From NCBI GenBank assembly GCA_964428835.1, contig CAYRZQ010000019.1:1-64000 (forward strand): DNA of 64,000 nucleotides, written 5' to 3'. The notes beneath the pieces are model-generated. The model did no database searches. It had not been told where the DNA came from and saw only the letters and a list, made by a program, of their open reading frames with translations. How positions within the stretch are numbered: position 1 is the first letter of the stretch; every line of letters begins with the position of its first letter. Source of the stretch: JAIXWP01 sp964428835. GTDB taxonomy: Bacteria > Bacteroidota > Bacteroidia > Flavobacteriales_D > Sanyastnellaceae. The position numbers and the translations under genes were made by a program. Shown here in pieces: positions 25,971-33,976 of this stretch.

Positions 25971-27050
25971 CTAAGATGTTTTTTTGACGGGAATCTTTGT
26001 AAGGAAGTCGAGTGTATCCACTCCGTCTGCAAAATCTTCAAGTCCGGGAGATTGTGCGCCACCGAAGGGAATGTCCGTTTGGCTCACGATACATTGAATT
26101 TGTTCCTCCTTTGATTTGAGTTCTTCTCTAAGCAATTCGAGGTTTTGGTAGTATTCGTAATAAAGCGAGCCGGTGGGCGAGGCAATGCCGGCATCTTTTT
26201 TAAACAAAATAAATCCATTGTCCAGGAGATCATCTTGATTAAGCAACCACACAGCCTTGTTATAGTCGTAATTATTCGCGTATTTATTGTGATTTACAAT
26301 GGGGTGATAAGGGTAGATTGCTTTGAATATCTTATCAAGATCATATCCTTCGGGCACGTAGATTTTGGTCACGTTTCGGCAACCGAGGCCGAAATATGCG
26401 AAAATGTCCTTTCCGAGAGCTTCCAGCTCTTCCTCTGATTCATTACCTGTAATGATGGCCACGCTATTTCTGCTTTTGCGTATGATATGAGGATAAGAGC
26501 TAAAGTAGTAGTGGAAATATCGACTGGTATTATTGCTACCCGTGGCGATCACGGCATCGAAGTTTTCGAGTTTGCCTGTGGCGTAGCTGTATTGATCTAC
26601 CACTTCAGGCCAGAATTTTTCGAGCAGGATGAGAGCAGCGGGAATGAGCTGTTGGTCGTCTGAAGAAAGTTTGATAAGTGCCTTGTGACCGGCGAGTAGA
26701 GTGCTGAACACATCGTGCCAGCCCACCATTGGGATATTTCCAGCGCAGATGAGTGCGACCGTGCGGTGGTCTTGTTTGGAAAGCGCCTCTAGATGAGGAG
26801 TGATATAGGCATTGATTTTTTCTTCGGTCATCTCCGAAGCCCAAGCAGCGATGGCATTGCGCACATTTTGTGGAGTAAACCAGCCATTGCTCAAGTAGTG
26901 GTTTTCGATGATCCCTTTGAATCCTTCGAATTCGGCCGCAGTGAGGCCAGAATCGAAGCCCGGCCATTCGGCAGAGTCTTGTGATAAGAGACCAAAAGCC
27001 TTTCCCAGTTGAACAAAAGCCGCAATACGTTGTTGCAAGTCCGGTTTCAT
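25971..27050 (-). CDS. acyl-CoA reductase (LuxC family)
   Basis: 359 residues, an aldehyde-dehydrogenase-like enzyme predicted to reduce acyl-CoA (or acyl phosphate) to aldehyde with NADPH. Matching stretches are VALICAGNIPMVGWHDVFSTLLAGHKALIKLSSDD, VIATGSNNTSRYF, and YFGLGCRNVTKIYVPEGYD, which should hold the active-site Cys. It is divergent from the ferredoxin gene, an arrangement common in Bacteroidota, suggesting a shared redox role. There is no lux operon here, so bioluminescence is not implied. Confidence 0.85.
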   Translation of the reverse strand: MKPDLQQRIAAFVQLGKAFGLLSQDSAEWPGFDSGLTAAEFEGFKGIIENHYLSNGWFTPQNVRNAIAAWASEMTEEKINAYITPHLEALSKQDHRTVALICAGNIPMVGWHDVFSTLLAGHKALIKLSSDDQQLIPAALILLEKFWPEVVDQYSYATGKLENFDAVIATGSNNTSRYFHYYFSSYPHIIRKSRNSVAIITGNESEEELEALGKDIFAYFGLGCRNVTKIYVPEGYDLDKIFKAIYPYHPIVNHNKYANNYDYNKAVWLLNQDDLLDNGFILFKKDAGIASPTGSLYYEYYQNLELLREELKSKEEQIQCIVSQTDIPFGGAQSPGLEDFADGVDTLDFLTKIPVKKTS

Positions 27051-27068
27051 TATTCGTGCGCTTTAATG

Positions 27069-27076
27069 TAAATTTG
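27069..27076 (+). promoter_or_regulatory. -7 box of the ferredoxin gene
   Basis: TAAATTTG, an exact consensus match, is 48 bases upstream of the ATG at 27125. Confidence 0.4.
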
Positions 27077-27124
27077 CCGCGAAATTAGTAGTTCATCACC
27101 AAAAACAAACGGAGGAAATAGAAT

Positions 27125-27475
27125 ATGGCTATCATGATCACTGATGAGTGCATCAATTGCGGCGCTTGCGAACCTGAGTGTCCTAACCATGCCATTTATG
27201 AAGGCGGAGCGGAGTGGAAGTATTCTGATGGTACAGGATTGAGAGGTATTATCAATCCATTGAATAAGACTGATGAAGTGGATGCTGACGGCAACAATGA
27301 GCCCGTGAGCATGGACGTCTATTATATTGTTACAGATAAGTGCACTGAGTGTGTAGGTTTTCACGACGAACCACAGTGTGCAGCGGTATGTCCGGTGGAT
27401 TGTTGCGTTGACGACCCCGAGCACCGTGAGTCCAAAGAGCAGCTCCTTGCGAAGAAGGAGTTTATGCATTTGTAA
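27125..27475 (+). CDS. 4Fe-4S dicluster ferredoxin
   Basis: 116 residues, small soluble electron carrier. Cluster motif one is CINCGACEPECP (residues 9-20); the second has the spaced form CTECVGF...QCAAVCPVDCC, typical of the YfhL/Allochromatium-type ferredoxins with an insert between cysteines. A purine RBS-like GGAGGAAATAG precedes the ATG. The last codons (KKEFMHL and stop) are duplicated at 29380-29413, beyond the next gene. Confidence 0.92.
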   Translation: MAIMITDECINCGACEPECPNHAIYEGGAEWKYSDGTGLRGIINPLNKTDEVDADGNNEPVSMDVYYIVTDKCTECVGFHDEPQCAAVCPVDCCVDDPEHRESKEQLLAKKEFMHL

Positions 27476-27484
27476 GGCGAGGGG
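27451..27484. repeat. ferredoxin 3'-end direct repeat, original copy
   Basis: 34 bp from GAAGAAGGAG through the stop codon to GGCGAGGGG. The same 34 bp, with one change (which alters the TAA stop to TGA), occur at 29380-29413. The repeats bracket the segment carrying the first TonB-type gene. Confidence 0.85.
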
Positions 27485-27560
27485 AAAGGAGTAGGAAATA
27501 GGAGTAGGAGTAGGAGTAGGAGGTAGGGAATAGGAGATAGGGAATAGGGGATAGGACAGG
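27478..27560. repeat. purine-rich array after the ferredoxin gene
   Basis: Units GGAGTA, GGAATA and GGGATA start five bases past the stop codon, purine-rich on the sense strand. It is followed by the AGACGCC palindrome. Confidence 0.85.
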
Positions 27561-27565
27561 CCTTG

Positions 27566-27589
27566 GTAGAGACGCCATTTATGGCGTCT
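27566..27589. repeat. AGACGCC palindromic element, copy 2
   Basis: Identical over 24 bp to 8678-8701 and in the same relation: gene, purine array, palindrome. Confidence 0.85.
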
Positions 27590-27600
27590 GACTGTCAAAA

Positions 27601-27667
27601 GACCCCGTAGGGGTCCAATTTCTGTAGCCCCGGATAAGATATGAATTTACCCGACCCCGTAGGGGTC
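27601..27667. repeat. pair of GACCCCGTAGGGGTC palindromes
   Basis: The 15-bp inverted repeat GACCCCGTAGGGGTC is present at 27601-27615 and 27653-27667, 37 bp apart. From 27671 to 27733 a G-rich array (GGGCGAT and GGGCGAATGAG units) follows; no gene lies between the ferredoxin gene and 27796. Confidence 0.75.
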
Positions 27668-27795
27668 GAACAAGATGGGAGAAGGGCGATGGGCGATGGG
27701 CGAATGAGAGGGGCGAGGGGCGAATGAGGGGGCTTTCAACTTTTGAACCGACAAGCAAAGGAAGATTACTCTTAAACGCTATAAGATAAAGCCAT

Positions 27796-29163
27796 TCATT
27801 TCAATGAAAACTTTATTGGGAGGCGGTATTGGTAGCGAACGTATTTACCATCTCGCTTAGCTGGATAAAATCTCTTTTTTAATTGTTTTATGGCGTTCTC
27901 CGCTTGTTCGGAAAATTCTGGAGCATCTGGAATGCCGCGGTCAACGCTTATCGATGTAATCTCTCCAGATTTTTCAACGACAAAACTTATGTAAACGGTT
28001 CCTTCTATTTTATCTTTCAAATACTTAGAGGGGTAATGGATTTTGCTATAAATTTCCTTTAATAGCGCTTGCTCTCCACCAGGATATAGTGGTTCTACTT
28101 GTGCAAATGATTCAATCGCGTCAAAAACCTCTGTTTCTTCTATTACTGGAAATTGGTCATTCACTGGTTCTGTGACGATTTTCTTCTTTGGAAGGTACCA
28201 ATTTGGAAGCCAAGAATTTAGGAGGAGACAAGAGGAGTAGTTTCCATATTTATCCAATTCTATGCGGATATCAAAACTCGCGATATTACTGAAACCATCC
28301 TTATTCTTATATTCTCCCGTAATTGAGTCTTTACATAGACCTTTCCATTTGATTTCAAAACCGACTCCATGCTCTGAGCCGTAACTACGCTGAAAAATTA
28401 TAGATCCATCTTCGAACAAAATGTCTTTGTAAGCGTTGGATTGGATTTTTTCGAGAATCGCATTTCGGTTTTGTCTTACTATTGTTAAAGCTTCCATTTC
28501 CCCCAGGGATGTATACGTATTTCCTCGAGAATAATTCAGGTGTTTTATGGAATGATTGACGTAAATTTCATCTCCGTTGCATAGTTTGTCTTGATCACTA
28601 AAATGAATATTGATGAGGGCTCCAGGATAATCTTTTAAAATACTAGAAATCTTTTTTTTGAGATTTTTAATTTTAGTGAAGTGATTCGTTTGGGAATCAG
28701 ATTTACTGCCAAGAAACAAATGAAAGGTTTTGCGACTAGGGTTGTCTTCGAAATCGCAATCGTACCTTCTTAAGCCTTTTTTATCATAAACTTCTGATTC
28801 CCACCCAGAGTGCATTCGATTTTTTTTATTGCTTAACGACTTTACTAATATTTGTGTCTTTTGTGCTCTAATGTATTCTTCGTCAACCTCCTTAAATTCT
28901 TCTCCAGAAAATACACGAAAGACTAGTTTATACCTTAGATGTGAGAGATCGTTCCTTTTGAAATAAACTACAGGGAAATAGGTTTCTTCTCCAACTTTGT
29001 AAGGAGCGTAAAACGTTAGCATACTATCCATCATTACTTCTCTATTTTTTTGAATAGGTTTATAGAGATGTAAAGTGATCTCGAAAGGAACCTGTCCGAA
29101 CGCACTGCGATGAGCTATTAGAAGCAACATTGCAATGAGTAATTTGTGAGAGGATAGTTTCAT
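27796..29163 (-). CDS. exported protein with TonB-type C-terminal domain, paralogue 1
   Basis: 455 residues. The start at 29163 gives MKLSSHKLLIAMLLLIAHRS, AFGQ: a signal peptide rather than an uncleaved TonB anchor. An unrecognised domain follows (about residues 25-330). Its most conserved part is 133-208, with YDCDFEDNPS, FHLFLGSKSDS, INIHFSDQDKLCNGD and YVNHSIKHL, nearly all shared with the paralogue at 38342. The last ~100 residues are a TonB C-terminal domain (YPGGEQALLKEIYS, GTVYISFVVEKSGEI, YQYRLPIKFSLK). It lacks the Pro-rich spacer of true TonB, so energy transduction is doubtful. It sits inside the segment bracketed by ferredoxin-end repeats. Confidence 0.82.
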   Translation of the reverse strand: MKLSSHKLLIAMLLLIAHRSAFGQVPFEITLHLYKPIQKNREVMMDSMLTFYAPYKVGEETYFPVVYFKRNDLSHLRYKLVFRVFSGEEFKEVDEEYIRAQKTQILVKSLSNKKNRMHSGWESEVYDKKGLRRYDCDFEDNPSRKTFHLFLGSKSDSQTNHFTKIKNLKKKISSILKDYPGALINIHFSDQDKLCNGDEIYVNHSIKHLNYSRGNTYTSLGEMEALTIVRQNRNAILEKIQSNAYKDILFEDGSIIFQRSYGSEHGVGFEIKWKGLCKDSITGEYKNKDGFSNIASFDIRIELDKYGNYSSCLLLNSWLPNWYLPKKKIVTEPVNDQFPVIEETEVFDAIESFAQVEPLYPGGEQALLKEIYSKIHYPSKYLKDKIEGTVYISFVVEKSGEITSISVDRGIPDAPEFSEQAENAIKQLKKRFYPAKRDGKYVRYQYRLPIKFSLK

Positions 29164-29232
29164 TTTTGAAAATTCTAGCTTCACAAAGTTAATGCTATAG
29201 GGCGCAAAATGAAAAGCGGGGTTCGATATTCT

Positions 29233-29350
29233 CAATTCACGGTGACTAATTCGCGGTAACTAATTCGCGGTGACTAATTCGCAATAACTAATTCTCGGTG
29301 ACTAATTCTCGGTGACTAATTCGCGGTAACTAATTCGCAATAACTAATTC
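29233..29350. repeat. 14-bp tandem array (GACTAATTCGCGGT units)
   Basis: Eight to nine imperfect copies of a 14-bp unit with the variable positions CGCGGTG, CGCAATA and CTCGGTG. There are no unique spacers, so it is not CRISPR. It lies just upstream of TonB-type paralogue 1 and shares its ATTCGC core with the arrays around paralogue 2. Confidence 0.85.
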
Positions 29351-29379
29351 ATAAAATTCGCTTCTGATTTACTCCTCGG

Positions 29380-29413
29380 GAAGAAGGAGTTTATGCATTT
29401 GTGAGGCGAGGGG
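29380..29413. repeat. ferredoxin 3'-end direct repeat, second copy
   Basis: 33 of 34 bases match 27451-27484. No ferredoxin coding sequence precedes it. A G-rich array (29402-29480) continues from it as in the original copy. The rest of the 29164-29547 interval is the 14-bp array and about 65 bp of unique sequence. Confidence 0.85.
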
Positions 29414-29480
29414 CGAGGGGCGAGGGGCGAATGAGAGGGGCGAGGGATAGGGAATAGGAGTAGGAGTAGGAGTAGGAGTG
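29402..29480. repeat. G/purine-rich array
   Basis: GAGGGGC and GGGCGAATGAG units followed by GGAGTA units, very like the arrays at 27478-27560 and 27671-27733, so the flank of the ferredoxin gene is repeated together with its tail. Confidence 0.75.
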
Positions 29481-29547
29481 GGGAAGGTCGTTGATTAGTT
29501 ACATTTGGTAATCCCCATGTTTTCCATGGGGTGAAGCTAAAGAAGTA

Positions 29548-29958
29548 ATGAGAGTTCAAATAATTATAACCCTTAGTTTAATTCTTGTTTTAGTAAACTG
29601 CAACACTTCAAAAGTTGTAAAGTACCGAGAGAGAAGCTGTGTATCTGATTGGGTTTATCAAGATCTGAAAGACACTATTCATGTGCAAAAGATATACTAC
29701 CAAAGAGGTTACAAGTATAGTTTATTCTTTTCTCCAAGCTTTTTAGTAGGTAGAGATTCGAGTGGAAAGTTAATGGGGTTCGTTTCGTATAAGTGGAGTG
29801 ATACTGGTCTATCAGACTCAGTAATCGTTGATCCATTTTACTGGCCACGTGATTTTACAACATATTCAAAACCGGATGTCTCTGGCGTGATAAATGAGAA
29901 TGCTTTACTCGATAGTCTTGTATGTAGGTTAGACACAATTTATAGATGTAAATGGTAG
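29548..29958 (+). CDS. putative lipoprotein, unknown function
   Basis: 136 residues. MRVQIIITLSLILVLVNCNTS is a signal sequence with Cys at residue 18, a lipobox-like context. The mature part is beta-rich with several aromatic residues (YQRGYKYSLFFSPSFLVG, FVSYKWSDTGLSD) and two further Cys near the C-terminus. No family recognised. It is surrounded by orphan genes in the accessory region. Confidence 0.65.
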   Translation: MRVQIIITLSLILVLVNCNTSKVVKYRERSCVSDWVYQDLKDTIHVQKIYYQRGYKYSLFFSPSFLVGRDSSGKLMGFVSYKWSDTGLSDSVIVDPFYWPRDFTTYSKPDVSGVINENALLDSLVCRLDTIYRCKW

Positions 29959-30108
29959 TTTTTAACTTGTTGAAGCATTTATAAGTTTTGAGCGAGTAAT
30001 TTAATTTCATTTGGCATAAAGTGAATTAAGTATATACCTTTCTGGAACACAAACGTCCGACTGAAGTTTTCAGGAAAACTCATTGTCAATTACTAAATTT
30101 GATTTTTT

Positions 30109-30636
30109 ATGAAAGAGTACCCATTATTTATGCCTCCTGAAAGTTTAGCCGTAATTGGAGCAAAGAATTGGAAAAAAAAGGAAGCACAAGAATACTTTGA
30201 TTGGTTTATGCAAGTACGAAGGCAAAGGGTTTCTAATTTCCTTCTTTTTATTGGCTATGATTTAACAGGAAACGTAGAGCAGGATTTAAAAATTATCTCT
30301 GAAAAACTATTTGATACAGCAAATACTCCTGATTTTTATTCGATCAGAGAAGTTGATGGCAGTAAGAAACTCAATGATCGAGGTTTAGCTCTAGCGGCTG
30401 ATACAGGATTGTTATTAGCTCAATTGTTGGAATATGCAAGACCTAATCTTTACTGGCAAATCGCGAAGGGGCCAAAATCCTATCACAGTTATAATTTACC
30501 GGTATTGAAGGAGTTTGAAAATGGTGATTGGGACTTAGTTTTTACAATGATTCATAAAGTCGGATATTCTCTACTAAAAGATCTACCAATAAATTTACTA
30601 GATATGTATTTAGGTTTGTTAAACAAAGCTAGATGA
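30109..30636 (+). CDS. uncharacterised protein, possible immunity protein
   Basis: 175 residues, soluble, no signal peptide. The pattern LALAADTGLLLAQLLEYARPNLYWQIAKGPKS, then YNLPVLKEF, DLVFTMIHKVGYSLL resembles small proteins I associate with toxin-immunity loci, but I cannot name the family. The gene is followed by a possible RHS scrap and by a frameshifted immunity-type gene, consistent with a decayed polymorphic toxin locus. Codon use looks AT-rich relative to core genes. Confidence 0.6.
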   Translation: MKEYPLFMPPESLAVIGAKNWKKKEAQEYFDWFMQVRRQRVSNFLLFIGYDLTGNVEQDLKIISEKLFDTANTPDFYSIREVDGSKKLNDRGLALAADTGLLLAQLLEYARPNLYWQIAKGPKSYHSYNLPVLKEFENGDWDLVFTMIHKVGYSLLKDLPINLLDMYLGLLNKAR

Positions 30637-30706
30637 AATTGATTGTGATTAAAATTTTTAATGTTGCTATCCATAACAAAGCAATTTATTAAAAGTCATA
30701 AATCAA

Positions 30707-30865
30707 TGGGTGGGATCCGATGCTTTCAGCTTCAGCTTGGGGTATTTTGAAGGCGACTACCAGCGGATTGATGGCAATGCTGCCGACTGGCAAGGTCCGT
30801 CCAACGGAACCCTTATCGCAAACCGACCAGATAAAGAGATGCAAGACATTAGAGATGCTTTCTAG
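30707..30865 (+). pseudogene. remnant reading frame, possibly the tail of an RHS-type toxin
   Basis: A frame without a start codon reads WVGSDAFSFSLGYFEGDYQR, then IDGNAADWQGPSNGTLIANR, PDKEMQDIRDAF and stop. The opening resembles the segments of Bacteroidota RHS/YD-repeat proteins just before the core domain. It is too short to be sure. Base composition is richer in G and C than its neighbours, suggesting a fragment of something else. Confidence 0.35.
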
Positions 30866-30881
30866 AAATCATTAAGTTAAA

Positions 30882-31237
30882 ATGAAATTTATTATAATCA
30901 TTTATGTGGTTCTTGCATTAGTTGGCTGCGCTTTAAGTGGCAAGAAAACAGTTTTACGCTTAAAGCGTCTGTTACTCCTGAAGACGCGAAAGAAGTTGCA
31001 GCAAAAGCTTGGAAAAGGGACTATGGCATAGATACTAATTCTTATATGATCGATGTGAGTATGTCAGCTGACACAAATGTTTGGTATGTCTTAGGGACTC
31101 TGAAAACTGATTATGATGACGGTTATCAATTGGATGAAAATGGAGATTCAGTTTTAATCTTAACCAATAGAAGCTTCGTTCATGCTTTAATTGGCAAACA
31201 GAGTGGGGAAGTTATTAGAATTTATAGGACGAAGTGA
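30882..31237 (+). pseudogene. frameshifted lipoprotein gene, NTF2-fold immunity type
   Basis: The first frame starts at 30882 with a lipoprotein signal, MKFIIIIYVVLALVGCALSG, then goes out of register. The second frame, shifted by one base, carries a coherent body: WQENSFTLKASVTPEDAKEV, AAKAWKRDYGIDTN, NVWYVLGTLKTDY and SFVHALIGKQSGEVIRIYRTK. This body closely follows the NTF2-fold immunity pattern (helix, W.V.GTL, G..ali.k..G.i......). The shift falls at about 30925-30955. Either the gene is broken or one base is wrong. It would be about 117 residues if intact. Confidence 0.6.
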
Positions 31238-31434
31238 ATCTTAAAGAGGTGTTTGTAAGGATAACGGAGGGGACGGTTTGGTTTAAGCTTAGAAGGGACT
31301 TGACTCCATAATGAGGCCAGTGAGCCGTGGAGGATTTTTAGTAACTATGAGCGAATATGAAAGGCAGCGGCAAGCTACAAGGGTCGTTATTTTTCTTGGA
31401 GGCAATTCGACCTTTGAACATCGTCTTCAGTAAA

Positions 31435-32490
31435 TCATACGACCGTATATTTTCCATAGTTTCTTGGATGGTTAGGCGGAATCAGGAATTCATCTATGTT
31501 CTTGTAGGGGATTAGTTGTTTGAGTTTACTATTTGACACTCCGAAACGATGCTTTATATCCTGAATGAGATTTTCTGCGTTCGGTGATTGAATGTACACT
31601 TGCGTTTTCGGGTGGATGGAGTCAAAGATTAAATTGTCAAAATCCTTGTTATACTGTGGAAAAGAATAGCCGATGAAAACAATGTTGTTTGCGTTTTTAA
31701 TAATATCGATGAGATTGTCTGAAGTCGTTAATTTTTTATCACTATTCCAATAGAATTTGATGTCACTTGATACATCAAGCAATTGCGTATTGGCCATAAG
31801 CTCCTTATGAAGGATAGATAGGGCACTCCTGATGCTATCTTTTTTATTAATTAGAGGTCTTAGATTCTTTGGAGCAAAAGTGCCGTTAATTGTGAAAATA
31901 GGAAAATGAGTTTTGGTTTCGTCAATGCAATAATCGTCTATCACTGATAATCGATATCTATCTTGGCTACTTCCAAAAACAAGAACATAAGCGTTATATA
32001 ATTGCCTATCATAATTCCAGCTTACTACTGCCATATTATTTGGAAGGTCTCCATTTTGTTCGGCCAAATGCGCAAGAAAAGTCTTGTATCTTGGGTCTAA
32101 GGGTTTGATGTATTCAAGAATGTTAAAATAAAGATTAAAAGAGTTTAAAAAGGCTTCAGCTTTACTTTTTTTCCCCGTAGTAATTAGTATCTTATAAATT
32201 ACATCTACTGAATTATCTGGATTTTCTTCAAGAGTTTCACATAAGAGATTCAGATTATTTAAGACCTTTTTATATACTCCAATATCAATAAAAGTTTCTG
32301 ATTTTGTCACTCTTTCTGTTTGGAAGTAATCTACCCAAACGGTCCTTAGCTGAAATGCACTTCTGAGCACATCGACTTTATGATCAAGAGATATTGCCTC
32401 TGTTGAATCGGCAATCTGGGCAACGATGGGTAAAGACAAAGCGCTCGCACCTGCTCCGAAAATATAGATTGTATCAATTACTCTATTCAT
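31435..32490 (-). CDS. orphan SIR2-like protein
   Basis: 351 residues, soluble. SIR2-type landmarks: an N-terminal nucleotide loop FGAGAS (residues 11-16), WNYD (158-161) at the place of the NID/NYD motif, and FIGYSFPQYNKDFD (272-285), the C-terminal stretch typical of SIR2_2-like proteins. At the position of the usual catalytic His-Gly there is FTINGT (199-204), so the His seems to be Asn. Such stand-alone SIR2 proteins are often NAD-depleting antiphage effectors; that role is inference. It lies in an accessory region among toxin/immunity debris, with no obvious partner. Confidence 0.75.
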   Translation of the reverse strand: MNRVIDTIYIFGAGASALSLPIVAQIADSTEAISLDHKVDVLRSAFQLRTVWVDYFQTERVTKSETFIDIGVYKKVLNNLNLLCETLEENPDNSVDVIYKILITTGKKSKAEAFLNSFNLYFNILEYIKPLDPRYKTFLAHLAEQNGDLPNNMAVVSWNYDRQLYNAYVLVFGSSQDRYRLSVIDDYCIDETKTHFPIFTINGTFAPKNLRPLINKKDSIRSALSILHKELMANTQLLDVSSDIKFYWNSDKKLTTSDNLIDIIKNANNIVFIGYSFPQYNKDFDNLIFDSIHPKTQVYIQSPNAENLIQDIKHRFGVSNSKLKQLIPYKNIDEFLIPPNHPRNYGKYTVV

Positions 32491-32574
32491 TTGATAAATT
32501 AGGCCTGAAATAACTAATTGAAATATTTTGCTGATTCGTTTGAATTATTATTACTGTCAAAGATCGTAAGCAAT

Positions 32575-32787
32575 TCAGTAAATCACATCCTTCTTGGAGC
32601 GGGCAGGGGAGGCGTAAAGGATGGTGAGTTTATATTGTTGAAGGAAGTACACATCCGCATTTGGAAGAAATGAAGGGCGAGAAAAATTTTTCCGTGCTTC
32701 CTCTAAAGCGATTGCAAATTCATCCCTCGGTGTTATCTTACCACGCTTGAGCTCATAAATTGTAATGCCGTCTGCAAGTCTCATCAT
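32575..32787 (-). CDS. small hypothetical protein
   Basis: 70 residues beginning MMRLADGITIYELKRGKITP, basic, no signal peptide or membrane segment. A weak -7-like TATCTTTA lies about 30 bases upstream on the minus strand. No family recognised; could be a gene remnant. Confidence 0.4.
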   Translation of the reverse strand: MMRLADGITIYELKRGKITPRDEFAIALEEARKNFSRPSFLPNADVYFLQQYKLTILYASPARSKKDVIY

Positions 32788-32872
32788 ACTGGATAGTGTT
32801 TCTTTCTGGATTTAAAGATAAAAAATATTTCCTCTCCCCAGCGCTTCCCCTTTTCACTAAGCCGCTCATCAA

Positions 32873-33742
32873 CTAATCAATATATTTTACCCGAAATCCG
32901 TTTCTAGTTCTCATTATAACTTGACCTTGGGAAATGGGTAATAATCCAATCGACGCTCTTCTTTCATCGATTCGCGCTTTTTCTTCTGCACTTAAGTTTT
33001 CATAGTTAAGGGTTGGGATATGATAGTAGAGAGGAGGAATGCCTGAATTCATTCTTCTCCTGTCAACAGTCCAAGCATAATCTTTTGGTTTAATTTTTCC
33101 AGCAATTAATGCGCTATCAATAATAGGACGCATAATTACATTACCAGAGTCTAGATCAAAATGCAATAGAATGATATGCGCTCGAAAATATCCTCGGGGA
33201 CTAACGCTATTTACACTAGGAAACCCATATTTTCCGATTAAAGAAACGAGTTCATAAGCATTCGTAGAATCCACGACTCTCCAGTTATCAAGAACTTTTC
33301 GATATTTTTTCATTTTCCCTTCATCGCAATCGCCATTTGAAAGACACTCAAGGTATCTATCTTTAATTCTAAAATTCTTAGGTTTTCTCACCCTCTGATC
33401 TTCCTTAAAAATTCTTTTTATCTCTTTGTAATATTCAGGATTGAACTTTGACTTTTGTTTAGTGATCTCCGCTTTCAAAGAAGCAGAGGTCTCATCATTC
33501 TTTAGTTTTTTACTCACTTTGAGCGCGGATTCAAGCACTGAGACGGGACATTCAGCATTCAGAGGTATGGCCTTCATGTAATAGACCAGGCTGCTATCCA
33601 AAATATTTTGTTCTTTGAAAATACGCGCTTTTCTCTCCAGCCGATAGTATTCAAATATTGATTTTTGTGCAATGGCATTCACGTTCGCTACAAAAAACAG
33701 CAACGCAAGAATGCCCCTCCGAATGGCGATAGTTTTTTTCAT
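32873..33742 (-). CDS. exported protein, possibly DUF6624-like
   Basis: 289 residues with a signal peptide (MKKTIAIRRGILALLFFVANVNAIAQ). A helical TPR-like N-terminal half (YYRLERKARIFKEQNILDSSLVYYMKAIPLNAEC) is followed by a C-terminal half with HIILLHFDLDSG, DYAWTVDRRRMNSG, PLYYHIPT and DERRASIGLLP, which recalls the H...DRv....g..q.YGT pattern of DUF6624. Function unknown. It is adjacent to the accessory junction array at 33786. Confidence 0.62.
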   Translation of the reverse strand: MKKTIAIRRGILALLFFVANVNAIAQKSIFEYYRLERKARIFKEQNILDSSLVYYMKAIPLNAECPVSVLESALKVSKKLKNDETSASLKAEITKQKSKFNPEYYKEIKRIFKEDQRVRKPKNFRIKDRYLECLSNGDCDEGKMKKYRKVLDNWRVVDSTNAYELVSLIGKYGFPSVNSVSPRGYFRAHIILLHFDLDSGNVIMRPIIDSALIAGKIKPKDYAWTVDRRRMNSGIPPLYYHIPTLNYENLSAEEKARIDERRASIGLLPISQGQVIMRTRNGFRVKYID

Positions 33743-33785
33743 AGAGCCAAATATAAAAGAAATAGGAGATTGGGATCTAAATGCC

Positions 33786-33976
33786 CCAATCTCCTTTTCA
33801 TTCTCCGCCTCCTCCTATTCCTACTTCCTACTTCCTACTTCCTACTTCCTACTTCCTACTTCCTACTCCTATTTCCTACTCCTATTTCCTATTCCTACTT
33901 CCTATTCCTATTCCTATTCCTATTCCCTATTCCCTATTCATTCTCATTCTCATTCTCATTCTCATTCTCATTCCCC
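33786..33976. repeat. simple-sequence array after the esterase gene
   Basis: About 24 units of the type CCTACTT, CCTATT and CATTCT. On the minus strand, sense for the esterase gene, it is purine-rich (AAGTAGG, GAATGA). The esterase stop codon TGA is itself one of the GAATGA units. Confidence 0.88.

Noticed and set aside
26605..26967. 120-residue minus-strand frame in the LuxC gene
   Set aside because: Out-of-frame shadow of the acyl-CoA reductase.
25971..27050. Bioluminescence locus, because of LuxC
   Set aside because: No luxD, luxE, luxA or luxB nearby; LuxC-type reductase beside ferredoxin is common in Bacteroidota.
29233..29350. Possible CRISPR array
   Set aside because: Units are contiguous 14-mers with no unique spacers and no cas genes nearby; the same holds for 38085-38256.
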